A stretch of 31,005 nt of DNA from Bacteroidales bacterium UBA3808 (GTDB lineage: Bacteria > Bacteroidota > Bacteroidia > Bacteroidales > Paludibacteraceae): contig DFEG01000027.1 in NCBI GenBank assembly GCA_002369075.1, positions 1 through 31,005 on the forward strand. The letters are read 5' to 3'. Below, piece after piece: positions 23,655-30,990 of the stretch (its first letter is position 1; each line of letters opens with the position of its first letter). Below the pieces are notes generated by a model that ran no database searches, was not told the origin of the DNA, and worked only from the letters and a program-made list of their open reading frames with translations. Made by a program: the position numbers and the translations under genes.

Positions 23655-25660
23655 AAAGAAATAGTATCGTACTGACCTTATTTATCTGCGCGCTATGCGT
23701 GTGCACGCAAGCGGCTCTCGCCGCTGTTAATTGGAGCACGGTGGAAGGTGTAGCCCCGGTGACGGGTGCGCGTCCTGCGGGCGTGACGAACGGTATTTAC
23801 TACGGCGCGGACGGTTCCTCCGTAACCCTGTGTACGTATGCAGCGAGCAAGACCCAGCCTGCCAAGCGTGTCTTCCTTGTCGGGGACATGACCGACTGGA
23901 AACTGGATGCAGCGTACCAGATGAAGCGCGACGGCAATTATTTCTGGATCACCCTCCCCGGGCTTACTCCGGGTCAGGAGTATTGTTTCCAGTATGCGGT
24001 AGAGCGCGCGGACGGAGTCAGGAAAATCATCTGCGACCTCTATTCGGAGAAAGTGCTCCACGCCGATGATCAATACGAGCCGAAGCAGGTCAACTCCTCC
24101 CTGACCCCCTACCCGTCCATGGCGGATGGCAGTTACGTGACCGTTATCCAACCCGGCAGGACTGCCTTCCAGTGGTCGGACGCAACGCTGCACTTCTCCC
24201 GTCCGGACAAGAACAACCTCATTATCTACGAGGCGTGGGTCTATGATTACACGACCGCACGGACCTTCAAAGGCATGACCAACAAACTGGATTACATCCA
24301 GAACCTCGGCGTCAATGCCATTGAGCTGATGCCCGTTGCGGAGTTCGAGGGGAATATCAGCTGGGGCTACAACCCCACACTTTATTTCGCAGTGGACAAG
24401 ACCTATGGTTCTTCCGATGACCTCAAGAGACTCATCGACGAGTGCCATAAGCGTGGCATTGCAGTGATTGTGGACTTTGTATTCAACCACGCCTATGGTC
24501 AGAACCCGATGAACAAACTCTATCCATATGGCACGGACTTGGCTTCCAACCCTTGGTTTAACGTCACCCCGCCGGAAGGCGGACAGACCTACGGTCAGGA
24601 CTGGAACCATGATTTTGCGCCGGCGAAGGAGATGTTCAACCGCGTCTTCCGCTACTGGCTGGAGGAGTATAAGATCGACGGTTTCCGTCTGGATCTCAGC
24701 CACGGTCTGTGCGGTACGACCAATAACGCCAACTCGAATCTGAAGGCGTACTACAACACGGTCAAATCGGTTTCTCCGAGCGCCTATATGATCCTCGAGC
24801 ACTGGGGATCCGGTCATCAGGACCTCATCAATAACGGAATGCTCTGCTGGACGGGTGCCGGACTCTGTTCCGCCTATTACCAGATTGCCATGGGCTGGCT
24901 CGAACCCGACCCGAGCGGCAATACCGATGCCCTTAATGACGCGAACAGGAATGGCTATGTCTCTTATGCAGAGAGCCATGACGAAGAGCGGATGCAGTAT
25001 AAGGTGAAGATGTACGGTGCCGGTGACCTCAAGACCAACACAGATGCCCGTGTAGCACGTGTTCCTGCCTGTGTGGCGTTCAACGTACTCCTCAAGGGTC
25101 CGCATATGCTCTGGCAGTTTGAGGAGGTGGGCTACGATATCTCCATCGACCAGAACGGACGTACGGGCACCAAACCCAACCCGTCTAGAAGAGGCTATTT
25201 CTCGGATGCAGCCCGTGTGGATGCTTTCACCAAGTGCGCACAGGTCATCACTCTCCGTACCCAACTCATGCCGGACGCTTTCACCGGCACGCCGACGGTC
25301 AATATCGGCTCGCGCGTAGCCTTGCGTACAGTGAAGTGGGGATCCAATGTTTTTGCTGCGGCGAACTTCTCCGCTACCGATAACCAGACGCTCACCCTAC
25401 CTTCTGGTACATGGTATGACTACCTCTCCGGCGGTGGACGCGCAGCGGCTTCTTATACCCTCGCTCCGGGTGAACTGAAGGTCTTTACCGGTACGCCTGT
25501 CGTTGCGCCTACCTTTTCAAACATCCAGAAGAGGGACGCACAGGGCATCGGGGATATACGGATAGAGACTCCGCAAGCGCAGAAGATCCTGCGTGACGGA
25601 CAGGTTCTCATCCTCCGCGGAGACAAGACGTACACGATAACAGGATCTATGGTGAAATAA
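23651..25660 (+). CDS. Secreted GH13 enzyme with CBM48-like N-terminus (amylase 4)
   Basis: 669 residues; it overlaps the previous gene (ATGA), which suggests translational coupling. Signal peptide to about residue 24, then a CBM48-like Ig fold (about 55-135: KRVFLVGDMTDWKLDAAYQMKRDGNYFWITLPGL), typical of branching/debranching-type GH13 enzymes. Catalytic D348, E383 and D444 lie in GFRLDLSHG, ILEHWG and ESHDEER. DFVFNHAYGQ is region I. A C-terminal beta domain (about 560-640) is followed by a divergent version of the shared tail (KILRDGQVLILRGDKTYTITGSMVK). It is a different GH13 subfamily from the other three. It could be an alpha-amylase, pullulanase-like or branching-type enzyme; the sequence alone does not decide. 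Confidence 0.9.
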   Translation: MKRNSIVLTLFICALCVCTQAALAAVNWSTVEGVAPVTGARPAGVTNGIYYGADGSSVTLCTYAASKTQPAKRVFLVGDMTDWKLDAAYQMKRDGNYFWITLPGLTPGQEYCFQYAVERADGVRKIICDLYSEKVLHADDQYEPKQVNSSLTPYPSMADGSYVTVIQPGRTAFQWSDATLHFSRPDKNNLIIYEAWVYDYTTARTFKGMTNKLDYIQNLGVNAIELMPVAEFEGNISWGYNPTLYFAVDKTYGSSDDLKRLIDECHKRGIAVIVDFVFNHAYGQNPMNKLYPYGTDLASNPWFNVTPPEGGQTYGQDWNHDFAPAKEMFNRVFRYWLEEYKIDGFRLDLSHGLCGTTNNANSNLKAYYNTVKSVSPSAYMILEHWGSGHQDLINNGMLCWTGAGLCSAYYQIAMGWLEPDPSGNTDALNDANRNGYVSYAESHDEERMQYKVKMYGAGDLKTNTDARVARVPACVAFNVLLKGPHMLWQFEEVGYDISIDQNGRTGTKPNPSRRGYFSDAARVDAFTKCAQVITLRTQLMPDAFTGTPTVNIGSRVALRTVKWGSNVFAAANFSATDNQTLTLPSGTWYDYLSGGGRAAASYTLAPGELKVFTGTPVVAPTFSNIQKRDAQGIGDIRIETPQAQKILRDGQVLILRGDKTYTITGSMVK

Positions 25661-25678
25661 TCATTATTCATTATTATC
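25658..25678. repeat. Heptamer repeat at the last GH13 stop
   Basis: TAATCAT, TATTCAT, TATTATC. It starts with the TAA stop of amylase 4 and fills the gap to the next start. Confidence 0.65.
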
Positions 25679-26329
25679 GTGTACATCGCCATTTCGGGAA
25701 ATATAGGTGCAGGCAAGACCACGCTGACCAAGATGTTAGCGCGGTACTACGGCTGGGAGCCACGCTTTGAGTCCGTCAATTTCAATCCCTACCTTGAGGA
25801 CTATTACGGCGACATCAAGCGCTGGGCATTCTGTCTGGAGACCTATTTCCTCAAGGAGCGGTTCAAGGACATGAAGGCGGTGCAACTCTCCTCGCACACG
25901 ATCGTACAGGACCGCTCGATTTTCGAGGGCGTCTATGTATTCGTCCGCAATAACTACGAACGCGGCGACCTCTCCCAACGGGATTTTGAGACCTTTATGG
26001 AGCTCTTCGACCTCATGAAATCGCAGATGAAGATGCCGGACCTCATGATCTATCTCCGTAAGTCCGTGCCTGCCCTGATTGCACAGATACAGAAACGCGG
26101 ACGGGACTACGAGCAGACCATGCAGATCGACTATCTCAGGGATCTAAACGACAAATACGAGGATTTCATCTTCCGTAAATACGACGGACGCGTGCTCGTC
26201 ATTGAGTCCGACGGCATGGATTTTGAGAACAACCCAGAGGATTTCCGCACCGTCATCAACAAGGTCGATGCGGAACTCTTCGGATTGTTCAGCGAACAGA
26301 ACTGGAGTAAAGAACTAAATTGTAAATGA
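25679..26329 (+). CDS. Deoxynucleoside kinase, paralog 1
   Basis: 216 residues; phosphorylates deoxynucleosides in the salvage pathway. The P-loop ISGNIGAGKTTLTKML is at 5-20. DRSIFEG is the DRS-type motif, and RGRDYEQ is the LID. The start is GTG at 25679, since no ATG is available before the P-loop strand and the frame begins with YIAISGN. The C-terminus KELNCK and the stop are encoded by a repeat. It is about 50-60 percent similar by eye to the next gene. Substrate preference (dA/dG/dC/T) cannot be told from the sequence. Confidence 0.88.
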   Translation: MYIAISGNIGAGKTTLTKMLARYYGWEPRFESVNFNPYLEDYYGDIKRWAFCLETYFLKERFKDMKAVQLSSHTIVQDRSIFEGVYVFVRNNYERGDLSQRDFETFMELFDLMKSQMKMPDLMIYLRKSVPALIAQIQKRGRDYEQTMQIDYLRDLNDKYEDFIFRKYDGRVLVIESDGMDFENNPEDFRTVINKVDAELFGLFSEQNWSKELNCK

Positions 26330-26345
26330 TTAAATTGTAAATGGC
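26316..26345. repeat. Repeat at the stop of the first deoxynucleoside kinase
   Basis: Two 15-bp units (TAAATTGTAAATGAT, TAAATTGTAAATGGC), also readable as four heptamers AAATTGT/AAATGAT/AAATTGT/AAATGGC with one extra base. The stop codon lies in the first unit. Confidence 0.85.
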
Positions 26346-26348
26346 TTT

Positions 26349-26996
26349 ATGCATATAGCTGTTGCAGGTAACATCGGGTGCGGAAAGACCACCCTGACCA
26401 ACATGCTCGCCAGACATTATGGATGGGAGCCCCGTTTTGAGAGTGTGGAGTACAATCCGTACTTGAGTGATTTCTACGCCGATATGTCCCGTTGGTCGTT
26501 TAACCTACAGGTCTATTTCCTCAACAAGCGTTTCAAGGACGTGATTGAGATCGGCAAGGAGGATAAATACATCATTCAGGACCGCACAATCTATGAGGAC
26601 GCACGTATCTTCGCGCCGAACCTCCATCAACAGGGTTTCATGTCCGACCGCGATTTTGAGAACTACCAAGACCTCTTCGACCTGATGATGTCACTCGTCA
26701 AGATGCCGGACCTGCTCATCTATGTCCGCGCCTCGCTCCCCACCCTCGTGGCGCAGATACAAAAACGCGGAAGGGGTTATGAGCAGTCCATCAAACTGGA
26801 CTACCTGCAGGGACTCAACGACCTCTACGAGGCGTGGATCAAAGACTACAAAGGCAAGCTCCTCATCATCGAGGGCGACAAGATCAAGTTCGGCGAGAAC
26901 CCCGAGGACTTCCGCTGGGTAACCGACCGCATTGACGCCGACCTCTTCGGTCTGTTCCCGTTTGAGACGGAGGCTAAAACAGGAAAAGAGATCTGA
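26349..26996 (+). CDS. Deoxynucleoside kinase, paralog 2
   Basis: 215 residues, homologous to the preceding gene over its full length. P-loop VAGNIGCGKTTLTNML at 5-20, QDRTIYEDARIF (DRT in place of DRS), and LID RGRGYEQ. Tandem kinase pairs are known in bacteria where the two subunits have different deoxynucleoside preferences and may form heterodimers. The P-loop (GAGK versus GCGK) and the DRS/DRT difference suggest specialised paralogs. No promoter is seen between them, so they are probably co-transcribed. Confidence 0.88.
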   Translation: MHIAVAGNIGCGKTTLTNMLARHYGWEPRFESVEYNPYLSDFYADMSRWSFNLQVYFLNKRFKDVIEIGKEDKYIIQDRTIYEDARIFAPNLHQQGFMSDRDFENYQDLFDLMMSLVKMPDLLIYVRASLPTLVAQIQKRGRGYEQSIKLDYLQGLNDLYEAWIKDYKGKLLIIEGDKIKFGENPEDFRWVTDRIDADLFGLFPFETEAKTGKEI

Positions 26997-27087
26997 TCAG
27001 CCTGCATTTTATGGATACATGCCTGTCCGCCTGCAGAAAGCCCTGTTAGGCTTCGTCCTTATGATGGTCCTTGATGTGGTGTTGGGG

Positions 27088-27115
27088 TAACTGACAACTA
27101 ATAACTGATTGACCA
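27088..27115. repeat. Heptamer repeat upstream of the bile-acid symporter family gene
   Basis: TAACTGA, CAACTAA, TAACTGA, TTGACCA. The rest of the 126-bp gap (26997-27122) shows no promoter matching the Bacteroidota boxes and no gene. Confidence 0.65.
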
Positions 27116-27122
27116 TCATCCG

Positions 27123-28088
27123 ATGAAAAAACTCTGTCGTTATATATCGAAATACATGGCGGTACTGGTTTTAGTATGCGCCGTGCTTTCGCTGCTGTTT
27201 CCGGCTGTGTTGCAACCCATACCCACTAAAACCATCAACTACCTGTTGGGCGTGGTGATGTTCGGTATGGGACTGGCACTCAACCTCCACGATTTCAAAA
27301 TCGTCTTCAGCCGTCCGAAAGATATCATCATCGGCTGTATGGCGCAGTTCACCGTCATGCCGCTGTTGGCGTGGGGGCTGGCTAAAGTTTTTCAGTTGGA
27401 CGAAGCGTTGGCGCTTGGCGTGATATTGGTAGGCTGCTGTCCCGGCGGCACGGCATCGAATGTCATCACCTATCTGGCGAAAGGCGACCTTGCCTTGTCG
27501 GTCGGGATGACCGGTGTCTCCACCGTGCTTGCCCCGCTGCTTACCCCTTTGCTGACATGGGTACTGGCGGGAGAGAGCATCCATGTGGATGTGGCTGGCA
27601 TGCTGCTGAGTATCCTATGGGTGGTCATTCTGCCTATCGTATTAGGTCTGGTTATCAAAAGCCTGTGGCCCAAGTTCACGGAGAAAGCGATGGACTATCT
27701 TCCGGCTTTCTCATCGGTCGCTATCGCCTTTACGGTCTCTATCGTCATCTCCGCCAATGCCTCCAAACTGCTGGCAAGTGGCGTATTGGTAATCTTTGTA
27801 GTGATGTGCCACAACCTCTTCGGGTTGGGGCTCGGCTATCTGATAGGACGGCTGTCAGGGATGCCCGAACCCAAGAAACGGGCCGTCTCCATCGAAGTAG
27901 GCATGCAGAACTCCGGCCTTGCCTCTTCCTTGGCAACGCTCCATTTTGCCGCATACCCGATGGCGACCATCCCGGGTGCCATCTTCAGCGTGTGGCATAA
28001 TATCAGCGGCGCGATAGTTGCTTGGCTATATACAAAGAAAGACAATTTAGATTCAACCTTACATAAAAAATCAGTAACAACCGAATGA
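27123..28088 (+). CDS. Bile acid:sodium symporter (BASS) family transporter
   Basis: 321 residues with about nine or ten hydrophobic segments, typical of the BASS/SBF family. Family marks are GVVMFGMGLALNLHDFK (about 43-60), the LVGCCPGGTASNVITYLAKGDLALSVGMT core (about 103-131) and the second-half VSIEVGMQNSGLASSLA (about 253-270). It would import an organic anion with sodium across the inner membrane; bile acid is one family substrate, but pantoate or keto-acid-type substrates are also known. Its last codon overlaps the next small frame (ATGA). Confidence 0.92.
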   Translation: MKKLCRYISKYMAVLVLVCAVLSLLFPAVLQPIPTKTINYLLGVVMFGMGLALNLHDFKIVFSRPKDIIIGCMAQFTVMPLLAWGLAKVFQLDEALALGVILVGCCPGGTASNVITYLAKGDLALSVGMTGVSTVLAPLLTPLLTWVLAGESIHVDVAGMLLSILWVVILPIVLGLVIKSLWPKFTEKAMDYLPAFSSVAIAFTVSIVISANASKLLASGVLVIFVVMCHNLFGLGLGYLIGRLSGMPEPKKRAVSIEVGMQNSGLASSLATLHFAAYPMATIPGAIFSVWHNISGAIVAWLYTKKDNLDSTLHKKSVTTE

Positions 28089-28270
28089 TATTGTTTCTGA
28101 GTATGCCGCTTGTGCTGGGTTCGCCGTGGGCGTTTGCTGTCATGCTGCTATACGTGCCGGTTATTGCACTTCGTATCCGCAACGAGGAGCAGGTGCTCGA
28201 ACGCGACCTGAAGGGCTACAAAGAATACAAGCAGCAGGTCCGTTATAAAGTTATTCCGTATATTTGGTGA
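28085..28270 (+). pseudogene. Isoprenylcysteine carboxyl methyltransferase-type remnant
   Basis: 61-residue frame overlapping the transporter stop. LRIRNEEQVLERDLKGYKEYKQQVRYKVIPYIW matches the conserved C-terminus of the ICMT/phospholipid methyltransferase-type membrane enzymes (RIRNEE, then YxxYxxxVRYKxIPxxW). Normal members have 150-200 residues and four to five membrane segments; here only the final one and the C-terminal signature remain. It may be a decayed gene or a small protein kept by coupling. Confidence 0.65.
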
Positions 28271-28271
28271 T

Positions 28272-29039
28272 ATGAACTTCCAACTCTTCGGCAATAAAGA
28301 AGCACAGACACTACTGCTCATTCCCGGGTTGGGCGTGTCGTACGAGATTTTCCTTCCGCTCATTCGTCTGACGGAAGACAAGTACCGTATTATCGCTGTC
28401 GAAGTGGACGGTTTCATGCTCGGCAAGCACACGCGTTTCACATCCGTGGACGACCAGGCGGCACAAGTTATCGCCTATATAAAAGACCGTTTCAACGGAC
28501 ATCTGGACTGCGCGTACGGGCTTTCGCTGGGCGGTAAAATCCTCTCGCGTGTCTTGGAGCGCAACGAACTGACCATCGACCATGCCATCCTCGATGCCGC
28601 GCCGCTGCTGCCCTTGCCGCGGTGGCTCGTTAATCCGTTGCGGTACTATCAGGCGGCGAATGTGTGGACGTGCTACCACTGGACGGGCTTCTGGAAAGCG
28701 GTCTTCCGTTCGCACTATTTCGATGTGCTGCTGGACGAATGCAAGAAGGTCTGGCCCTTCGGCGGAACGCAAGCAGTCGTGGACGGCTATAAATCGGTTT
28801 ACACCAACCGCCTCAACGCCATTCATGGCGCCGACATACATTTCTGGTACGGCACCAAAGAAGCCTTCGTTGCCAAACCGCAAGTGCGACACCTGCTTTC
28901 CCTCTGCCCGCAGGCACACATCGAGGTCTTCCCGGGCATGAACCACGGCCAGCTCCTCATCGACCATCCCGAAGAGATTGCACAACGAATAATTCACATA
29001 ACTGCTTGGCACGGTATTTGTTCTCATAGCCGAGGATAA
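28272..29039 (+). CDS. Alpha/beta hydrolase
   Basis: 255 residues starting one base after the previous stop. LLLIPGLGVSYEIFLPLIRL is the oxyanion-hole region, G-L-S85-L-G is the nucleophile elbow, and GMNH225GQLLIDHPEEIA is the expected catalytic-histidine region. The C-terminal ten residues look unlike a conserved part. The substrate is unknown. It lies in a close-packed run with the transporter and the ICMT remnant. Confidence 0.85.
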   Translation: MNFQLFGNKEAQTLLLIPGLGVSYEIFLPLIRLTEDKYRIIAVEVDGFMLGKHTRFTSVDDQAAQVIAYIKDRFNGHLDCAYGLSLGGKILSRVLERNELTIDHAILDAAPLLPLPRWLVNPLRYYQAANVWTCYHWTGFWKAVFRSHYFDVLLDECKKVWPFGGTQAVVDGYKSVYTNRLNAIHGADIHFWYGTKEAFVAKPQVRHLLSLCPQAHIEVFPGMNHGQLLIDHPEEIAQRIIHITAWHGICSHSRG

Positions 29040-29051
29040 AAACTCGGCTGT

Positions 29052-29231
29052 ATGAAACACTTCTTTTGGGCACTCAAAGTGCTGTTGGTATTGGTTGCAG
29101 CACTATCTTATTTCTGCATGATAAAAGTGCTGTATTGTGGTTGTTGGGCGTGCAATACGTGCATCGTCATCGGCGTTCTGGCAACGCTTCTCGGATTGTA
29201 CGACCGTTATAAAGAATTCCGTGCCTTGTGA
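29052..29231 (+). CDS. 59-residue cysteine-rich two-helix membrane protein
   Basis: The frame begins at the ATG at 29052 and its TGA overlaps the ATG of the next gene (TGATG). The protein has a hydrophobic segment (WALKVLLVLVAALSYFCMI), a short loop with YCGCWACNTC (four cysteines), and a second hydrophobic segment (IVIGVLATLLGLY), ending in a charged tail (DRYKEFRAL). It looks like a small double-pass membrane protein with a Cys-rich turn. No family is recognised. The coupled overlap with the following gene supports it being real. Confidence 0.6.
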   Translation: MKHFFWALKVLLVLVAALSYFCMIKVLYCGCWACNTCIVIGVLATLLGLYDRYKEFRAL

Positions 29232-30556
29232 TGCCTTCCTGCCGTACTGCCATAACCGCTTTGTTGCTGCTTCTTTTGCTGCCTTTGGTGGCGAAGAAAC
29301 GGCAGCCTGTGCCCGATTCATTGCAGACGCTCACATATGAAGTGAACGGTGTGCCTATTCGGATGCAACGCGTGGAAGGCGGTTCGTTTGTGATGGGTGC
29401 TACGCCCGACCAGCACGACCCGGACACCTATACCGACAAGCCTGCGCACCTCGTTTTTCTCTCCCCTTACTATATGGCGACTACCGAAGTCACCAACCGT
29501 CTCTGGCGGGCGGTCATGTCCGAAAAGGAGATGCTGGAGCTGTCCGGCTATCCCGAACACCCGGTCTCTTTTGTCAGCTGGCATGAAGCACAGCGGTTTG
29601 TGCATCGGCTGGACAGTATCACCGGCATGCCTTTCCGTCTGCCGACCGAGGCGGAATGGGAGTTCGCAGCGCGTGGCGGAGCCAAGAGCAAGCACTATCG
29701 TTTTGCAGGCGGAGACGTCCCAGACAGCATAGGCTGGCTCTATTCGGTTGCAGGGAACTGGACGCATCCGGTGGCACGCAAGCAGCCGAACGAGTTAGGG
29801 TTGTATGACATGACCGGCAATGTGGCGGAGTGGTGTCAGGACCTCTACGGTCCTTACCAACTGACCACGGCTCCTGACCCTTGCGGAGCGGACACAGGCT
29901 CGTTCCGTATCGTGCGCGGCGGCAGTTACGATGAGGCGAAAGCCAACTGCCATCTGTCCGTGCGGCGGTGGTACGAGCCGGAGACATCCGTGGGATATAT
30001 CGGTCTGCGTGTGGCGCTGAGTCTGCCGGACGACCCCGGAGCGTCCTCCCGATTAACGGGAGGAGCGGCCTCCGCCGAGAAGGGCTATCTATCTCTCACG
30101 CAAAAGGTACGTATCAAAGGCCGCAGACTGCATTTTTACCTTGTACCGGGCAGCGAACCCTATTACATCTCCGATGAGATCAGTGCGAATCAATGGAAGC
30201 GCGTCATGGCTGCGGAACCGCCGGACAGGGAACGCGGTCTGGCTGTCGGCATGAGCCGGCAGGAACGTCTGCGTTTTGCGGAGACCTGCAGCCGTCTGGC
30301 AGACAAACCGCTGGCGGTCGCTTCGATAGCGGAGGTAGATAGTGCCATAGCGAAAGGAGTGATTGACCCGCCTAAGCAACCGAAACGCAAGAAATCCGTC
30401 CGGTCCACTCAGCGCAGCCGCAGAACACGCGAGAAACTCTCTCCGTGGACAGAACTGGTTGGAGTCCGGCTATCACTACCCGATGACCCTGTTCTGCTGG
30501 AATACAAGGGCGATGCCAACGAAAAACTCCCTCTCCGGCTCATCATTAAGTTATAA
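29231..30556 (+). CDS. Formylglycine-generating-enzyme (SUMF1)-fold protein with extra C-terminal domain
   Basis: 441 residues from the ATG at 29231; an in-frame GTG lies one codon upstream. Hydrophobic signal (TAITALLLLLLLPLVA), then an FGE-sulfatase domain: VEGGSFVMGAT, YMATTEVTNRLWRAVM, PVSFVSWHEAQRFVHRL, RLPTEAEWEFAARGG, LGLYDMTGNVAEWCQD, and RIVRGGSYDEAKANCHLSVRR. Only one of the two catalytic-loop cysteines seen in active FGE is present, so sulfatase activation is unlikely; many members of this fold are structural or motility-linked in Bacteroidota. The remaining 150 residues (YLSLTQKVRIKGRRLHFYLVPG onward) form a second domain, followed by a basic stretch (KQPKRKKSVRSTQRSRRTREK) and a final segment. 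Confidence 0.85.
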   Translation: MPSCRTAITALLLLLLLPLVAKKRQPVPDSLQTLTYEVNGVPIRMQRVEGGSFVMGATPDQHDPDTYTDKPAHLVFLSPYYMATTEVTNRLWRAVMSEKEMLELSGYPEHPVSFVSWHEAQRFVHRLDSITGMPFRLPTEAEWEFAARGGAKSKHYRFAGGDVPDSIGWLYSVAGNWTHPVARKQPNELGLYDMTGNVAEWCQDLYGPYQLTTAPDPCGADTGSFRIVRGGSYDEAKANCHLSVRRWYEPETSVGYIGLRVALSLPDDPGASSRLTGGAASAEKGYLSLTQKVRIKGRRLHFYLVPGSEPYYISDEISANQWKRVMAAEPPDRERGLAVGMSRQERLRFAETCSRLADKPLAVASIAEVDSAIAKGVIDPPKQPKRKKSVRSTQRSRRTREKLSPWTELVGVRLSLPDDPVLLEYKGDANEKLPLRLIIKL

Positions 30557-30571
30557 AAATGGCACCTTCTC

Positions 30572-30602
30572 TTGCATAATTCATAAAAATGTTGTACCTT
30601 TG
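30572..30602 (+). promoter_or_regulatory. Promoter of the AraC-like sensor gene
   Basis: TTG at 30572-30574, a 20-nt spacer, TACCTTTG at 30595-30602. The whole element is nearly the same as the amylase operon promoter (both have TTGCATAATT and AAAATGTTGTA). Confidence 0.8.
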
Positions 30603-30627
30603 CAACGATTTTGGTAATATAGAATCT

Positions 30628-30990
30628 ATGCAGCCGATTGAGTTTGCGGACATATTATCGACAGAATTGCAACTCGTCCATACGGGTTACCTGACGCATG
30701 CGCTGTGTCTGGAGGGCACGGCGACGCTGCTTTTCAACGGCGCGGCGCATCCCTTGCACACCGGCGACTGTATCATCATACAGCGCAGCGAGTCGGCGCA
30801 GATAGCCGGTGTAAGTGCGGACTTCCGGACTATCACTGTCTATGTCACGCCGGAGTTTATCCAGATGGCGATGCCGCTCAGCAACTACGGCACGCGCGGA
30901 CACATGATGCTCTTCAACGACCCGGTGATGCACCTTGACGAGCGTGCCGTCGCCTTGCTACAAGCTGCTGCTAAAGTAGAAGTCCAGTAA
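30628..30990 (+). CDS. AraC-type N-terminal sensor (cupin) domain, no DNA-binding part seen
   Basis: 120 residues from the ATG at 30628; an earlier in-frame ATG at 30589 lies inside the promoter. The sequence resembles the ligand-sensing cupin of AraC-family regulators (YLTHALCLEGTATLLFNGAAHPLHTGDCIIIQRSESAQI, then MLFNDPVMHLDERAVALL). The frame stops at 30988-30990, about where the helical linker should begin, so there is no helix-turn-helix domain. It may be a truncated regulator, a frameshifted gene continuing past the window, or a stand-alone sensor; only 15 bases follow. Confidence 0.6.
   Translation: MQPIEFADILSTELQLVHTGYLTHALCLEGTATLLFNGAAHPLHTGDCIIIQRSESAQIAGVSADFRTITVYVTPEFIQMAMPLSNYGTRGHMMLFNDPVMHLDERAVALLQAAAKVEVQ

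Noticed and set aside
23693..25264. 523-residue open frame on the minus strand opposite amylase 4
   Set aside because: It mirrors the coding bias of a clearly homologous plus-strand GH13 gene, has no recognisable domain and no promoter.
30560..30576. TGGCAC...TTGCA resembling a sigma-54 promoter
   Set aside because: The GG-GC spacing is 11 rather than 10 nt, and a perfectly spaced -33/-7 promoter overlaps it.
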